DNA of 64,000 nucleotides from Glandiceps talaboti (taxonomy: Eukaryota; Hemichordata; Enteropneusta; Spengelidae): positions 9,593,540 through 9,657,539 of the forward strand of contig NC_135569.1 in the NCBI RefSeq assembly GCF_964340395.1, read 5' to 3'. A model generated the notes under the pieces. That model was not told the origin of the DNA, did no database searches, and saw only the letters and a list, made by a program, of their open reading frames with translations. Position numbers and translations under genes: made by a program. Below, in pieces: positions 1 through 12,005 of the stretch. Position 1 is the first letter of the stretch. Every line of letters begins with the position of its first letter.

Positions 1-2358
1 TTTGAAAGACTGGATGATACATAGCAGTCCGAACTCAGGTAAAAGTTTGCTAGTTGCTAGTTTGCGTAGACAAAATCAGTTTATTAGTAGGGATAAACAT
101 ATTTATTAATACCGTAATGCAATTTTATTTTTGGCTAGATATTTTCGCTCCATGACGTTCATCTAGACTGGGTCGAGAAACTGTCTTAAAATTACCACTG
201 ATTTTTGTGGAGGGCATCTTTATGGGAAATTGTATCAAACACAGAGATAGTTTGATAATACCGAAAATGGAATGGGAGGCCCCTTTTAGAAAATTTGATA
301 ATCTTATTTTGAAGTTTTTTGTGTATATAATTACAGAAAACTTATTTTGACCGTTTGGTTATTTGAACATTGTGGTTGACTGAATAACTACTTTATCTGA
401 ACGGTTTGATTCTCAGAATGTTTTGTTATCTGAATAGTTCATTTATGTGAACTGTTGAGTTAGCAAAACAGTTTTGAGTATCGTTAAATTCAATGTATTT
501 TATTTAGACCTGAAATATATCGAGACAAAAAATGTGACATGCCCCGACGAGAAGTTTAATTACAAGCCCGGTGAATTTTAAGAACTAAATGCTCGCTGTA
601 TATATAATGCATGGCACTTTGCTTATACTAGATTATGTAGGCAAACTTTTCTTTGAGCGTACTTCGTCCAGGTTGCTTCGTTCTTTAAATTATGACGTTA
701 ATTTTATTATGTTTATTTAGTATATATTAGGGTGTTTGAGCTGTGATTTTTTTTGTTGAAGATTAGAATTGGCTGTATTTGAACAAATTTCTAGTGATTT
801 ATGTCGTTATAAGTTTGGTGTTTCTTTACTCGTAGTTGATATTGTGTTGTGATTTGGAAACTGGCATGTATCATCCAAGTGGTCTCTCGTTCTTAGTAAA
901 AGTCTGGGTGATTTTCCCCACATTTTTTTATAAATAAGGAGATATTAGAAAGATAAGGCGAAATGAAAGCGATGTGAGCTTGGTGATGGAGTGGTGTGGT
1001 TTTTGTTGTTGTAATTTCCTGGCTGTGAAAGTTAACAAATAGTGGGCCCCCATCGATTATTTATTCAAAATATTAGTAACATCTGTTGTGTATCACAACA
1101 TTTTGAGGTTATAGGGCCGGTCTACCGTATTGTGAATTAAGCACGCAAATATTCCCAAATCATTAAAATAGTGCCGTTATTTTTTTTTCTTCCCCAATAT
1201 TTTTTCTAAGACAAGTTGGGGTTGGCTGTATTAATATGACGCTTCTCTCTTTTTTTTGAAGAGATTTTATAAATCTTCAGTTTTTTTGTAGTGTACATTG
1301 CATTTTACTGTAATCACCCGCTATGCCTTCAATGTTCTTTTGTCTGTACAAAATGGTCATGTACATAATAACACAGTCTAAGTACTCGTAACAAATTTGT
1401 ATTCAGTATTACATTCACACATGTTTACAGAAAGGTATTCAGGAATTTATTTGTTACATGTTTAGGTTTTCGCACATCTAGTGTGATGGTCACGTTGGTA
1501 GTTGGGAGGGTTAAAAAGAAGGTCATGGCAATTTTAAAAGTCGTACTGTTCAACAGAAACGGTTACCTGAATCCTATTTGTTGGCACCCATTTGTTACAA
1601 ATTGAATGCGGGTTCGTGACTAGCGCCACCTAGTGTCCAGTGTCAGAGTAATGCATGGTGCTGATTATCGCCAACTAGTGTTCATAATGAGAATCATGCA
1701 TGCACTAAATAGTGCAAACTAGAATTCATTGTCACTAAATTTGCCTGGAACTGGCGCTGCATTTTGTTCACTATGAAAACCCAAATTAGACAATTATGCC
1801 CCTGCAGACAACACTAAAAGACGCATTGAGATTTATAACCCGCATATTTTAAACATCGTGTAGAAATTTTGACAAGAAATATTGAGTGTGTACAAAGTGG
1901 CCACGAGAAACTATTTGTTGATATACAGCCATGGAAATTCTTCATAGAAGCCACACAAAGGAACAATTTTTGAATATAATTATGTAGAATCAATGCTGTA
2001 CATTGCATGTCTTGTGCTGAGCGTAGCAAATGGGCTATGCTTTGTCATAAATACTCCTGTAGAGTAGAAGAGTATGTATATAATAATCATTGGCCAACAA
2101 TGTTGTAATATCAGTCCTGGGCAGACAAATTTTGTTCTAAAAATTTAAGGTGTTCTTTTTGAGATGACCTTACTCATTTATGTCCAAAAGTGCTTGTTTA
2201 ATATTGAAATGTATCTTTTTCAAATGATCTACTGCTCTGCTGTAATTGATTTTACAACCTGATACCCCTATTTCTTGTCTGAATGGTACAGCCCTATTCA
2301 TTTCTACTAAGGTTATTCTATTTCGAAGGGGTGAATCCATGGATGTGAACACACCTCA
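1..2358. other. AT-rich stretch without a recognisable gene
   Basis: I find no long open frame, splice-bounded conserved exon or RNA gene here. Around 1620-1780 two similar segments (around 1623 and 1667) carry GCGCCACCTAGTGT / CGCCAACTAGTGTT, which looks like an old dispersed repeat. The stretch could be intron or UTR of a gene lying to the left, but nothing in it shows this. Confidence 0.4.
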
Positions 2359-2548
2359 GTTACATTCAGTGTGCCCTCTTAGCCATTTTGACATGCCACT
2401 GATGTACACAATTTCTAGTGATGCACCAAAATTTGGTGTTCCACTATCTCTTACTATGTGGTGACTCTCAAGAAATGCCAGTTATCGTTATCATTTTGAC
2501 TCGCAACAACAAAATTTGGCTGTCATTAGAGGACACACTGGTGATGTT
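2359..2548. mobile_element. hAT-like MITE, decayed copy
   Basis: The element (2367-2540) begins CAGTGTGCCCTCT and ends AGAGGACACACTG, an inverted terminal pair. Its interior matches, in reverse orientation, the copies at 44.5 kb and 52.3 kb (AAATTTGGTGTTCC, AAGAAATGCCAGTT). The flanking 8-mers (GTTACATT / GTGATGTT) agree at 5 of 8 positions, so this is an old insertion. The apparent small ORFs here are only the element read through. Confidence 0.65.
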
Positions 2549-3409
2549 GTTGGTGTCAAACAGGATACTACCCTTATCCGTTCATTTCTGTATGTCTTGG
2601 AAGAACACCTAGGAGCATAGAATATATTAGAGTTGTACCAAACAGAACCAGAAAAGGGAGGGGGGGGGGAGTTCAGAGTCTCAGTGTTTGAAATATAAAG
2701 TAAGGACTGATCAAGACTACCCAAATATTTAGTGTTCAACGGTTGCCAGTTGTCCAAAATGTGTATGATTTGGTAGGGTGACAGGAAATGATTAGCTGTG
2801 GAGAGTCACCTACTTTGTATATGTTTAAAAATTCACCGTCTTGAATGATTTTGTCATAGTTCTGTATAGAGTAATATGAGGTGAAGACTGATTGCTGATG
2901 GGGAACAAATTTTGCAAACTATTCAAAAGATATAAACGCACACCCTTTTAGCTGAGTGAGCCACCCCTCATGATGCAATCAGTCTGACTTCATAACAACT
3001 ATTGCCATGGCAACCTGTACACTTGCAAATTGTAAGAATTTGGAAACCTGGCATGCAGTCTTTGAGGGAGGGGGGGGGGTCAGTAGATGGATGTATGGAC
3101 AATTAAACTTGCACAACTTTATTCATATAGAAGGTATGTTTTTAAAAAAGAAGTGGATCTGTCCATTATTGTGATGGGGTGGTGTGACTTGACAATAAGT
3201 GGACAAGTCTATTATTTTGATAGGGGTAAGTGTATAGTCAGTGAGAGGAAGTCAGCAGCAATATTTTCTGAATTGCACGGCAGGGATGAATGTTTTTTTT
3301 TAGTGTGAGCTTATCTCAAAATATCTCAACAACTTTTTAAATGATTTTAAACAGCATGTAGCCACCAAATATAATGCCAGGACAACACAACATGTAATTT
3401 AAGAAATTT

Positions 3410-3412
3410 TAT

Positions 3413-3471
<59 letters not shown>

Positions 3472-3485
3472 GTGATGGTGATGGT
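3410..3485. repeat. (GAT)n trinucleotide microsatellite
   Basis: About 70 bp of GATGAT repeats with a few G/T interruptions. It makes a poly-Ile ORF on the minus strand that is not a gene. Confidence 0.9.
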
Positions 3486-3689
3486 GTTGGCACGATGTTT
3501 TGTGATAAGTTCACTTTGACGCAGGGTAAAGGCTATGTCTTGTGTTGTGTATATATTACTGTACATCATAGGTAAAAACAAAGTTCTGTATTTACGTCAC
3601 TTAGTTGATCTATGACTATTTTAGAGTTGATAAGTTACATTTAGCTGCCAACAATGAAGCGCATTAAAGCAGCCATTTACTGAAAGTGT

Positions 3690-4255
3690 TCCAAACAAAC
3701 AACAAACAAACAAACAACAAACACATGGTCACTGTCATATCCAGTATTGTTGCTTTGAAAGGCATACTAGTATACACAATTCCTCATTATTGGAGTTTTG
3801 AAAAGGCAAACAATAAGGTCATGCGACAGCTGCCAATCAGAACAAGGCCTCTAGCTCTGATATTGTGACCATTTGTTTGTTTGTTTGTTGAAGATGCCTC
3901 AAGAGAGCATCAGAACACAAACACAAACCATGTCAATTCAAACATAGATTCCAGTGTGGGAAAATTAGTTTTCCTCATCTCTTCCGGAACGACTCAGTAC
4001 ACAGACAAACAATGTCAATCTCTGGACAAATACACCAGAGACACAATTCTCAGGAACATAAACAAAATAATCAGTTACACATAACATATATAGTTTATTA
4101 TAAGCTTCTGAACAATATTTCATTATTATACATTGCACAGATTTTGAAACATTTTATTAAACTTTACAAAATATAGATACAGAGAGAAGTTTTCAGTACT
4201 TGTACGTATAAAGCTTATCAAACAGATACACTTTTTAAGTATCCATCAACTCGGC
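3690..4255. other. Non-coding stretch with AAAC-rich short repeats
   Basis: CAAACAAACAA runs at 3693-3722 and the complementary TTTGTTTGTTTG at 3872-3890 form a loose inverted pair around about 150 bp. Nothing else is recognisable. The short ORFs here have no domain features. Confidence 0.3.
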
Positions 4256-4472
4256 TGGCTTGCCTATTGGTTTATAAATGTCACATGACTTGTTCTATAT
4301 GCACATCTAGATTGCTTATTGGTTCATGCAAGTCACATGACTTGCTTTGGTTTTATATTGACCTGGATTGCTGATTGGTTCATGCAAGTCACTTGACTTG
4401 TTTGTTTGTTTTTGTCATAACCAGTTGGTTTCCCAATTGGTTAAAACAAGTCACATGATTGTTAGTCACTGT
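4256..4472. repeat. Four degenerate ~53-bp units with CCAAT box and CACATGAC motif
   Basis: Each unit has ATTGGTT (reverse CCAAT box; about 4266, 4318, 4373, 4425) followed some 10-20 bp later by GTCACATGACTTG or a one- or two-base variant. The units have diverged elsewhere while these two motifs stay recognisable. It is either a decayed tandem repeat or a clustered regulatory site; no adjacent gene start is visible to decide. Confidence 0.5.
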
Positions 4473-5249
4473 TATTAGTTAATACCAAACAAGTACTTAT
4501 ACTTTTCAACTGCAGCTGCACTTTGGACAAATCAGTAGAGTATACTGTTATGATTAGTTTGTTATTGTTTTTTGTTGTTATTTCTGTCATTGATTTTTAG
4601 CTTGTATATTTTCAGTTGAGGTATGTTTAACACTAAGCTTGTTGAATATCACATTCACTTATGAGTGACTTTCATAGGTAAAATTGTAAGTGCTAAGAAA
4701 TACATTATCACTGACGATAATGAACCCGAGTCCCAATATGGTGTTTTAGATATCTTCAGATGTTTTGTTTGAAACTCAAATCGGAACACTATCATTGTCA
4801 AAGTGGAGAGAAAGCAAGACACCTGAACAAATCAGTGTCGTGTTATCAAACTGATGCAAGAAATATCGATTGTATACTCAACATATGTATATAAGTGATG
4901 CACTTTATCTGCTTAGGGTGTGTCGTTATCGACATTTTCATGTTAACTTTGGTCAATGATGTGAATCATAATACCGAAAGCAGAACTTGCAAGAAATGTA
5001 ATAATAAAAAAATCCTTCATGTTCAAAACTTGACTGAGAAAAAAGTCCGAAAAATCATAGAATCTACACCCAATGTTTACAGATACCATAACCGTTGTGT
5101 ATCCTATTTCCATTTCAGTGGAAATTTAAAGAAATAGGAGTGCATATGTCTTATGTTAGGAAGCTCAGTAATTTTAATTTGGTGAGCTATAATGGATTAT
5201 ATGGAAACAGCGGCTGATTTTAAGTACCACTGAATGTTCTTTAGCTGCA

Positions 5250-5320
5250 TCACCATTCATATGTATGTTAATTTATTCATATGTATGCTAATTTATTCAT
5301 ATGTATGCTAATTTTCATGT
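5250..5320. repeat. Three tandem ~21-bp units
   Basis: TTCATATGTATGCTAATTTA is repeated three times with one-base changes. Each unit contains an octamer-like ATGCTAAT (ATGTTAAT in the first). Confidence 0.75.
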
Positions 5321-5607
5321 GATCAGTGCATGATATGTTGATCTCACTCACTTACAAATTGTGATTGGCCAGAATGTTTAGGTTTGTGGTTGATGACCTT
5401 TGCCCCAGGTGCATGATTGGCTTTCTTCTGTGGTACGTTGTTAAGTAAAGGTCAAATAAAACGTATTACTCCTAAGCTAATGACTTTTGTATGCTGTTTG
5501 TTTATTTAGTATGTATGTAGATGTGTGTATGTATGTATATATGTATGTAGTAAATAGTATCAAACTCGTAGAATAGAGTGCTCGATGCTTGGGTAAGCAG
5601 GGCGGGA

Positions 5608-5764
5608 ATAATCAAAGTGAGTTGGTTGGAACTTGAGGTGCTAAGTTGTAACTCCGAGTTTCACGCTCAATGCGTTCATCAGACATTGTCTGATGAACGC
5701 AGTGAGCGTGAAACTCGGAGTTACAACTTAGCACCTCAAGTTCCAACCAACTCACTTTGATTAT
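5608..5764. mobile_element. Near-perfect palindrome (foldback element), 157 bp
   Basis: The left arm from ATAATCAAAGTGAGTTGG is repeated as its reverse complement ending CTTTGATTAT. The arms are about 77 bp with almost no loop, and I see only one or two mismatches near the centre. It sits inside a (TATG)n-rich tract (5511-5560 and 5765-5870). The shape fits a foldback or MITE-type element; the superfamily is unknown. Confidence 0.75.
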
Positions 5765-5870
5765 ATATGTATGTATGTATGTATGTATGTGTGTGTATGT
5801 ATGTATGTATGTATGTATGTGTATGTATGTATGTATGTATGTATGTATGTGTGTATGTATGACTTCTCCA
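5765..5870. repeat. (TATG)n microsatellite
   Basis: Tetranucleotide tract with GTGT interruptions that starts where the palindrome at 5608-5764 ends. Confidence 0.9.
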
Positions 5871-5965
5871 TTGATTGCTTTTCACTAAGGATAAGGAAAT
5901 ACACATAAAAAAATACGAAAATAGACAATGAATACTATCTCATATGTCTATAGAGGCTCATAATG

Positions 5966-6134
5966 AACACATATTGTCTGGCCTATATTCGAGCTATAGC
6001 ACCCGTTTATTACACCCAAGGGACTGTGAGTTACCAGAATTACATGCTATTAGCATGTGATTCTGGTAACTCACAGTCACGAGGGGGTAATGAACGGGTG
6101 CTATCGCCCGAATATAGGCCAGGCAATATGTGTT
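5966..6134. mobile_element. Palindromic foldback element
   Basis: AACACATATTGTCTGGCC at the left is mirrored by GGCCAGGCAATATGTGTT at the right. The arms run on through CACCCGTTTATTAC / GTAATGAACGGGTG to a centre near 6050 (ACATGCT|AGCATGT). It contains TTTATTACACC, an 11-mer that also forms the ends of the neighbouring Crypton-containing element, so the two may be related. Confidence 0.7.
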
Positions 6135-6386
6135 TTATAATATACCTCATGCTGTGAACTCGTGGTGGCAGACGACATCGTCAGAAGCTGCCATTTTGAC
6201 CTGCTGTGAATGCGCGGTGGTCACGTGACCATGTAAAAGTTGATGGAACTATTTCCCTAGGGAAATAGTCATTCTATTTTCCTATCACGTGACTGATTCT
6301 AGCGAATCATGGCGCAGCATTATCACTAGGTATATTATAATTATGCATTATGTAATGGTCAATGAATGGCAGGAGGGCTATGATAG

Positions 6387-6853
6387 TTTATTACACCTCG
6401 GCGTTCTTCCGAAGGCTGTGATTGGTCAGACTCGTATCACGTGACCGATTTTAACTGGGCTATTGCCCACAAGGTGATATTGCCCGCTCGTGCAGAGACT
6501 AATGCCCGGAACTATTGCCCGCTGAAGTTGTGTGAACCACTGCGCACTGCTTCTGCGCATAACAAATTGTCGTTCACTACTTTCGCTCAGACATTGTGAC
6601 TGCTGCAGTAAGACACGCAAACCTTTCCAGTACAGAACTCGATGACATTTTATTAGAATTGGACAGTAAGAACACAAAAATTGCTACCAATCATTCCGTC
6701 TCTGTTTTTAAAGATTATATCGGTTCCAAATTAGGATATGGAGAACGCGCAATGGAAACTTTCACCGCCGCAACATTAGACGAGGCCTTGACTACATTTT
6801 ACGCTGAAGTCCGTACACAGAAAGGTGAGCTTTAAGAGGGACGGTGTAATAAA
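6387..6853 (+). mobile_element. Crypton-like element fragment with one recombinase exon
   Basis: A frame open from about 6562 to 6824 encodes a peptide with ELDDILLELDSKNTK, VSVFKDYI and LTTFYAEVR. This arrangement (a helical segment, then SKNTxxAT, then a VF..Y helix, then LxxFYxEVR) is that of the N-terminal core-binding segment in Crypton tyrosine-recombinase transposons and their domesticated relatives (KIAA1958/ZMYM/QRICH1 type). The exon ends at a good donor (AAAG|GTGAGC, 6824/6825). No ATG and no catalytic part follow, so the copy is dead. The 11-mer TTTATTACACC (6387-6397) and its exact complement GGTGTAATAAA (6843-6853) bracket the exon as possible ends. The family call rests on pattern recognition only. 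Confidence 0.5.
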
Positions 6854-6855
6854 AT

Positions 6856-6995
6856 TAATAACACATGCGCTCGGGCAATATCACCATTTAGTGCCTGCCC
6901 TTGTGCTGACACTCTTTACCAAAATTTTGTTAAAGAGTGTCAACCCTTGGGCAGGCACTAAATGGTGATATTGCCCTCGCTGGCATGTGTTATTA
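6856..6995. mobile_element. Palindromic foldback element, 140 bp
   Basis: TAATAACACATGC...GGGCAATATCACC is mirrored by GGTGATATTGCCC...GCATGTGTTATTA around a centre at about 6927. It starts three bases after the Crypton-like fragment. GGTGATATTGCCC also occurs at about 6472-6484 inside that fragment, so the two share sequence. Confidence 0.75.
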
Positions 6996-6999
6996 CTTA

Positions 7000-7827
7000 G
7001 GTATATATTGCACGGAGTGCATAGCGTAGAGGAGTGGAGCACCAGGTAGGTGCAATTCATACGCAATAGTCCAACCCGACTCCATTAAATAGCTTACACC
7101 ACAAGCACATTCAATCACATAGTTAAAATGTTGTTATGAAAGACAAAATATTTTGGCCCAATATAGTGAAATGCAGCTAACTAACATCGACAATAAGACG
7201 AATCCTTACACTACTGAAAGTGTTGGAAAGTTTATGATTTTGAATGGATAGAACAAACACCTGTGTGTGTGGTCACAAATTGACCAATCGGGTTTGAGGA
7301 TGTGTACACTCATTAGCAATTTATTGTGAGCAACAGGCCAGTGATTGGCCAATTCATTTCAACCGCCACCTGGCACTTGTGGTACATGTTCTATCAATTT
7401 TCTCATCATGAGATTTGGTTTGGATGAGAGCACATGGCGTTTGCAATGTACTTTGAGGGCGTTTGTAGAGATATTGATCTAGTTTGGCTTCTCCACGATT
7501 TCAGGAACGGACTGGTGAGTAAAGTGAATCCTTGCGATCTGTAAGCTTATTTACGTCACCTAAAATCTTGCTTTCGTCCACAAGACTTGAAATCGGCTTT
7601 GTGTCTGTCTGTCTGTCTGGGACTCAACATAACTCCTTTACTCAGTTTAATTACAGACAAGTACTTCTTACTTGTCTGTGGTTTAATATTGAAAACTTTC
7701 ATACATATTCGAATCAAAATACGTAAAGCAAAAGATCAGAATTTGAACACCTTACAAACCACAATGACTATCAAGTGACAATCGTGGTTCAAATCTTGCC
7801 TAGGGCTTTAACCATTCAGTCGTCGTT
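7000..7827. other. Non-coding stretch
   Basis: No gene seen. Short ORFs (for example 7532-7778) have no recognisable composition or domain. Confidence 0.35.
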
Positions 7828-8350
7828 GTGGGAGTTATCATCACTCCTAAATTTAAGCGAGTACCACATTATGCGATAGCAACGTTAACCGGCACAGACT
7901 ATTTGCGATTTTTTGCCGGCGGGAAGTACGTAGCACACTCCAATTTTTTTTTTGCTGCTATCGTCGAACGCGACCGGCATGACGTCATTTCAAAATGGCA
8001 GGGCTCAACAAATCTCACATATCAAATTGCAGCAATCCTCCTTATTTTACGGCGCCGTCGAAAACTATATTACAAGGCGTCTTTTCAAACTGCACAATGT
8101 CGCTCCTGGCTCCTTCGAATTCGAAGACCATATTATGGAGCATACATTATAATTTCGGGAAACATATGATCGTAAGCCATAGCACACTCCTTGCGGTCGG
8201 TTATCGCCTGTAAAAATCAAAACATTTTTATCCTTGCGGTCAAGTCGGCGGTAAAAAATTCGCTTTTCAGCCCATAGTATTAGTACACTACGCGATTTTT
8301 TCCGCCGATCTGCCGAAAACTTCGCCAGCAGCTATCACAAGTAAGATTTT
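7828..8350 (+). mobile_element. Possible Harbinger/PIF-like transposon remnant
   Basis: One frame (about 8022-8154) gives a hydrophobic stretch, then LRRRRK, then SWLLRIRRPYYGAY. This resembles the basic N-terminus of animal Harbinger transposases (run of Arg, then W-LLRR...GAY). The surroundings carry repeated GCGATTTTTT.CCG and AGCACACTCC motifs at both sides (7901-7940 and 8175-8320). There is no catalytic domain. The call is weak. Confidence 0.3.
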
Positions 8351-8651
8351 TTGTAGTGGGCTACCCGCTAACAACACGCAGAGAGCGTAACGCCAGCAAC
8401 GACCAACCTGCCAGTCTCCGTTGTTTGGAGTTCTCATGAATCAGTGCCCATGTTTCAGTATTGCTATATTTGTACTGAGTGATCTGATATCAAACTCCAG
8501 CTAGGCAAATCATTATTTTGAGCTCAAAGTTGACAGTATAAGTTGCCAGTTTCTGTTTGTGTAGATGATATGATGATAAAATGATATAATTGTAGTATTA
8601 CTATAAGCACCACGCACTTACCACAGGAATGCTGTTCTGGTAATACATTTT

Positions 8652-8876
8652 CACTAGTACAATAAATCTGATTAAAATCCGATGTGGTGAAAGCGGCTAG
8701 ATGTCTTTATTTACCTCTATTTCCATCGTGTTGTGACGTTTGTTTTGTTCCGAGTGATCGAAGGCGGCGATCACTCGGTACGAAAACAAACGACACAAAA
8801 AGATGGAAATAGAGGTAAATAAAGCATTTAGACACTTTCACCACATCGGATTTTAATCAGATTGTAGTGTACTGTA
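8652..8876. mobile_element. Large imperfect foldback element
   Basis: CTGATTAAAATCCGATGTGG at the left is mirrored by CCACATCGGATTTTAATCAG at the right. The arms continue through TTTATTTACCTCTATTTCC and its complement to a centre near 8765 (CGATCACTCGG / CCGAGTGATCG), giving about 105-bp arms with small mismatches. Confidence 0.8.
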
Positions 8877-10215
8877 CTTCTAAATATAGGCTGAATGATT
8901 TTCCGTTTGAGGTGTTCTTTGAGGTGCTCTACATATACATATGTCTGCAACGTATATGACTCGTTCGGTGTACTGGCGCATAAAATTGCACGGTCACAAA
9001 TGTATGACAACATAGAACAAGGAAATGGGTAATTTTAGCGCTGAATTATGTTTTTTGCCACTGTCAACATAAAATCCCATCATTGGTAGATTTTTCAGCA
9101 ACACCAAATGTTTGTTGCTGCAGGTACAAAAAAATGATGAAATCGGTCTTTGACACCTAGTCCACAGCACAACTGTTCAGATGGCATGGCAGGTGACATG
9201 TTACTGTATCGGATGTCGTGTCAAAGGTCAAGCTAATTAATAATCTACTAAACGATAAATGTAACCCGTGGTCTATCACGGATGTAGGATGACGTCATAT
9301 GATGAAATACGGAGTATCGACTGTACCAGGAACTTTATCACAGAAATAGAACGAAGTCAGCTTGATGCGAGGAACGCAGGTGAGACCCTCCATGATTCAA
9401 TTGATATATTTCATATGAGAAATAAGAATGTTTGTGTGTGTAAGTGTAGAAATATAACCAATAGTATGAACCACAGACAAATAGCCAGTTGAGGACAATG
9501 GCCAGTCTAGCTGGTATATATATAGCGTTATGTAGGAGGTACGCCATGAAATATCACAGTGAAAGATATGAATGGTATGGCATTTCAACAATATGAAGTA
9601 CGACGTTAAATAAATAAAACTATACATGTAGATATAAAACAGACAGATTCTAGATGTTGACTAATAATATTTTGCTATTATTATATTATTTTAAAGGAAA
9701 AGTTAACGCTGGAAATCTGGAGATAAGCGACGCCAGCGCAGCTGAAAGTCGGTGTAAAACGAAAGAAATAGTGACTGTTGTTCAGTGCGTTTCGACAGAG
9801 TTTGGCGTTTTGTTCCACGTACTGATCAGTGATAGATATTGAGAAAACGAAAGAAGAGTCATTGTCGAGATAGAACTTTAAAGTTTTCAAACTGATATGT
9901 CATTGAATCAAACTGTACTTTGTAGTGTAACTCGCGAGACCTAAACGTATGGATATGTTCAAAGGAAGGGAGAATTAGGTCAGATAATAAGCGATTATTT
10001 CAAACGGTCAAACATTGTAATTTAATCAGTCGCCGTTGTCAGTTGAAACAATCTGTATACAAAGCAATCACATTGTGATCAGATACATCCGAGGAGACAG
10101 ACTTCAACGTAGCATACACCAGCTATATTAAATATCACAAGAAAGGTGAAACATTAAACCAATCACTTTTGGCATTCATGAAGCCAACAAGAACAAATCC
10201 ACAGTAAAGCTAACA
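8877..10215. other. Intergenic region upstream of the first CCCH-PARP gene
   Basis: No coding exon recognised; the ORFs at 9268-9492 and 9654-9842 lack domain character. The last few hundred bases probably hold the promoter and 5' UTR of the gene starting at 10216, but I see no clear core-promoter motif. Confidence 0.35.
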
Positions 10216-11267
10216 ATGGAATCAACAGGTGGCTGTTCTGCAAGCAATGATCAAACTCGATACAGAGGGCATATCAAGATATGTTATTCGCATCTCAGTG
10301 ACGAGCCATGTCAACGTCCACAGTGTCCATATGTCCATATATGTGTGAATTTTTTAGACGAATTGTGTGAAAATGACGAAACTTGTAGATTATCCCATCG
10401 ATTTAAAACAAGGAAAAACGAAGTATTCCTGAAGAAGTTGAAGCTGGAATCCAAAGACGAGAAAGTGATACAAAGAATTATCTGTCAGAATCTTCCACGA
10501 GTCTGTGTTAAATACAACACAATTACAGGTTGTGGGAATCCTTCATGTGAAGATATTCATCTTTGCTCTGAGTTTGTTATCACTGGAAATAAATGCATGA
10601 AAGGAACTTGTAACTTAGCACACAATTTCAACAAGAAACATCACAGAATTCTTGGACAATACAGACTATCTGCATCTAACACATCGTCAGTAAATAGTAT
10701 TCTTTCAACGTTTGCTAACATACGTGTTCCAATCAGCAGTTATGGTGACACACCGTCTTCTACCATCTCTGAAAATGTTGGCTTGGGAGATATTGCAAAC
10801 ACCTTACCAGGTAGTAAAATAGACGAGTTGAGTCATAATAGTGGTCAAACGTTAGCAGAGGTGAATACACTTGAAGACTCGAATCAACAAAACGAACATT
10901 TTCGTAGAATACAGAGTGAGAAATATGACACAAATCAAATGAATGAAAATCTAACTCAATGCGGTGATATAGTAGGTATAGAAAGAGAAGATCAAGATTC
11001 GATATTGGCAAAATCACAGCAACAACAAACACTAGCATTGCAACTGCAGCAGCAACAACCGCAGGAACAGCAGCAGCAGCAGCAGCAACAACAACAACAA
11101 CAACGAAATCAACAACCTGCTGAGAACCATAAACATGTGATGGAGCTTCTAGACCGAACGTCACCTGAATTTCAAGCAATTGTAGACGGTTTTGAGAATT
11201 ATCACAGACAGCATATCCGACTTATCTATCGAATTCGGAACCCCGTACTTTGGGAAAGGTATCAATT
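10216..11267 (+). CDS. Exon 1 of the broken CCCH-PARP gene
   Basis: ATG preceded by AACA, then four CCCH fingers in the first 140 codons, a poly-Gln linker, and the N-terminal piece of the PARP domain. It ends two bases into a codon at a GTAGGT donor. Reading through would stop three bases later (TAG 11269-11271), so splicing is needed. The paralogue has an intron between linker and PARP start that is absent here. Confidence 0.8.
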
Positions 11268-11785
11268 GTAGGTTGGATTGTTTTATTTTACAACGTTGCC
11301 ATAGCAACGATGTGATCGATAGGTTTATGCCATTTTTATAATATAAAGCTATGTAGAATGCGACATTCATGGGGTCTTGGTTGATTTCGGCAATGTACAA
11401 TCAGCTTACTTAGACTCTTGCGAGTGCTCAACGGTTCTGCCTTTGAACCTAAAATAGATTACGGTTTCATTAAAAACAGATCCACTGACGTTTATCGTGA
11501 AATCTTTCCCTTTGTGATTATCGAGAGGAGAATCCCAAAATCTACCAAGCAAAGAGTCTAGGGTACCTGCAACTAGTTTTACTAATACCAATACACAGAG
11601 ATAAAACAAATATGGCTGGTGAGAAGTTCTTTTGATTTTAAATCTATTGTGGTACCTACAGTATGTTCCATATAACATTTGCAATCACGGCTGTATGATT
11701 AAAACACACAGGTCGCTGTTTATTACTAATGATCTGATGTTTATATTCATTCGCACATACCAATACTTCAATTGTCTCTCCACAG

Positions 11786-12005
11786 TGAAAGAGCAATGAT
11801 GGAAAAATATGGTATTGCCAATGAGAAAAATCTTTTCCATGGAACAGCCGCCAGTAATGTGGAGGCCATCTGCAACCAGAATATCGACTTTAGACTCAGT
11901 CGTCGGGCTCAAGATAAATATGGATCCGCAGCTTACTTTGCTAGAGATGCTTCTCTGAGTGTAAATCACAAATTTAGCCCCCCTAATATACAGCAAGACC
12001 AGTAA
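11786..12005 (+). CDS. Exon 2 of the broken CCCH-PARP gene, up to the premature stop
   Basis: The acceptor is TCTCTCCACAG at 11785; phase matches exon 1. It encodes LFHGT, the NAD-pocket segment and KFSPPN, then TAA. The paralogue continues at this point with about 240 more codons. Confidence 0.75.

Noticed and set aside
4895-5137. 80-codon ORF with CKKCNNKK
   Set aside because: A single CxxC without partners, no splice or conservation evidence, surrounded by AT-rich DNA.
10760-11179. 139-codon minus-strand ORF with Val/Ala run
   Set aside because: Antisense of the poly-Gln region of the left CCCH-PARP exon.
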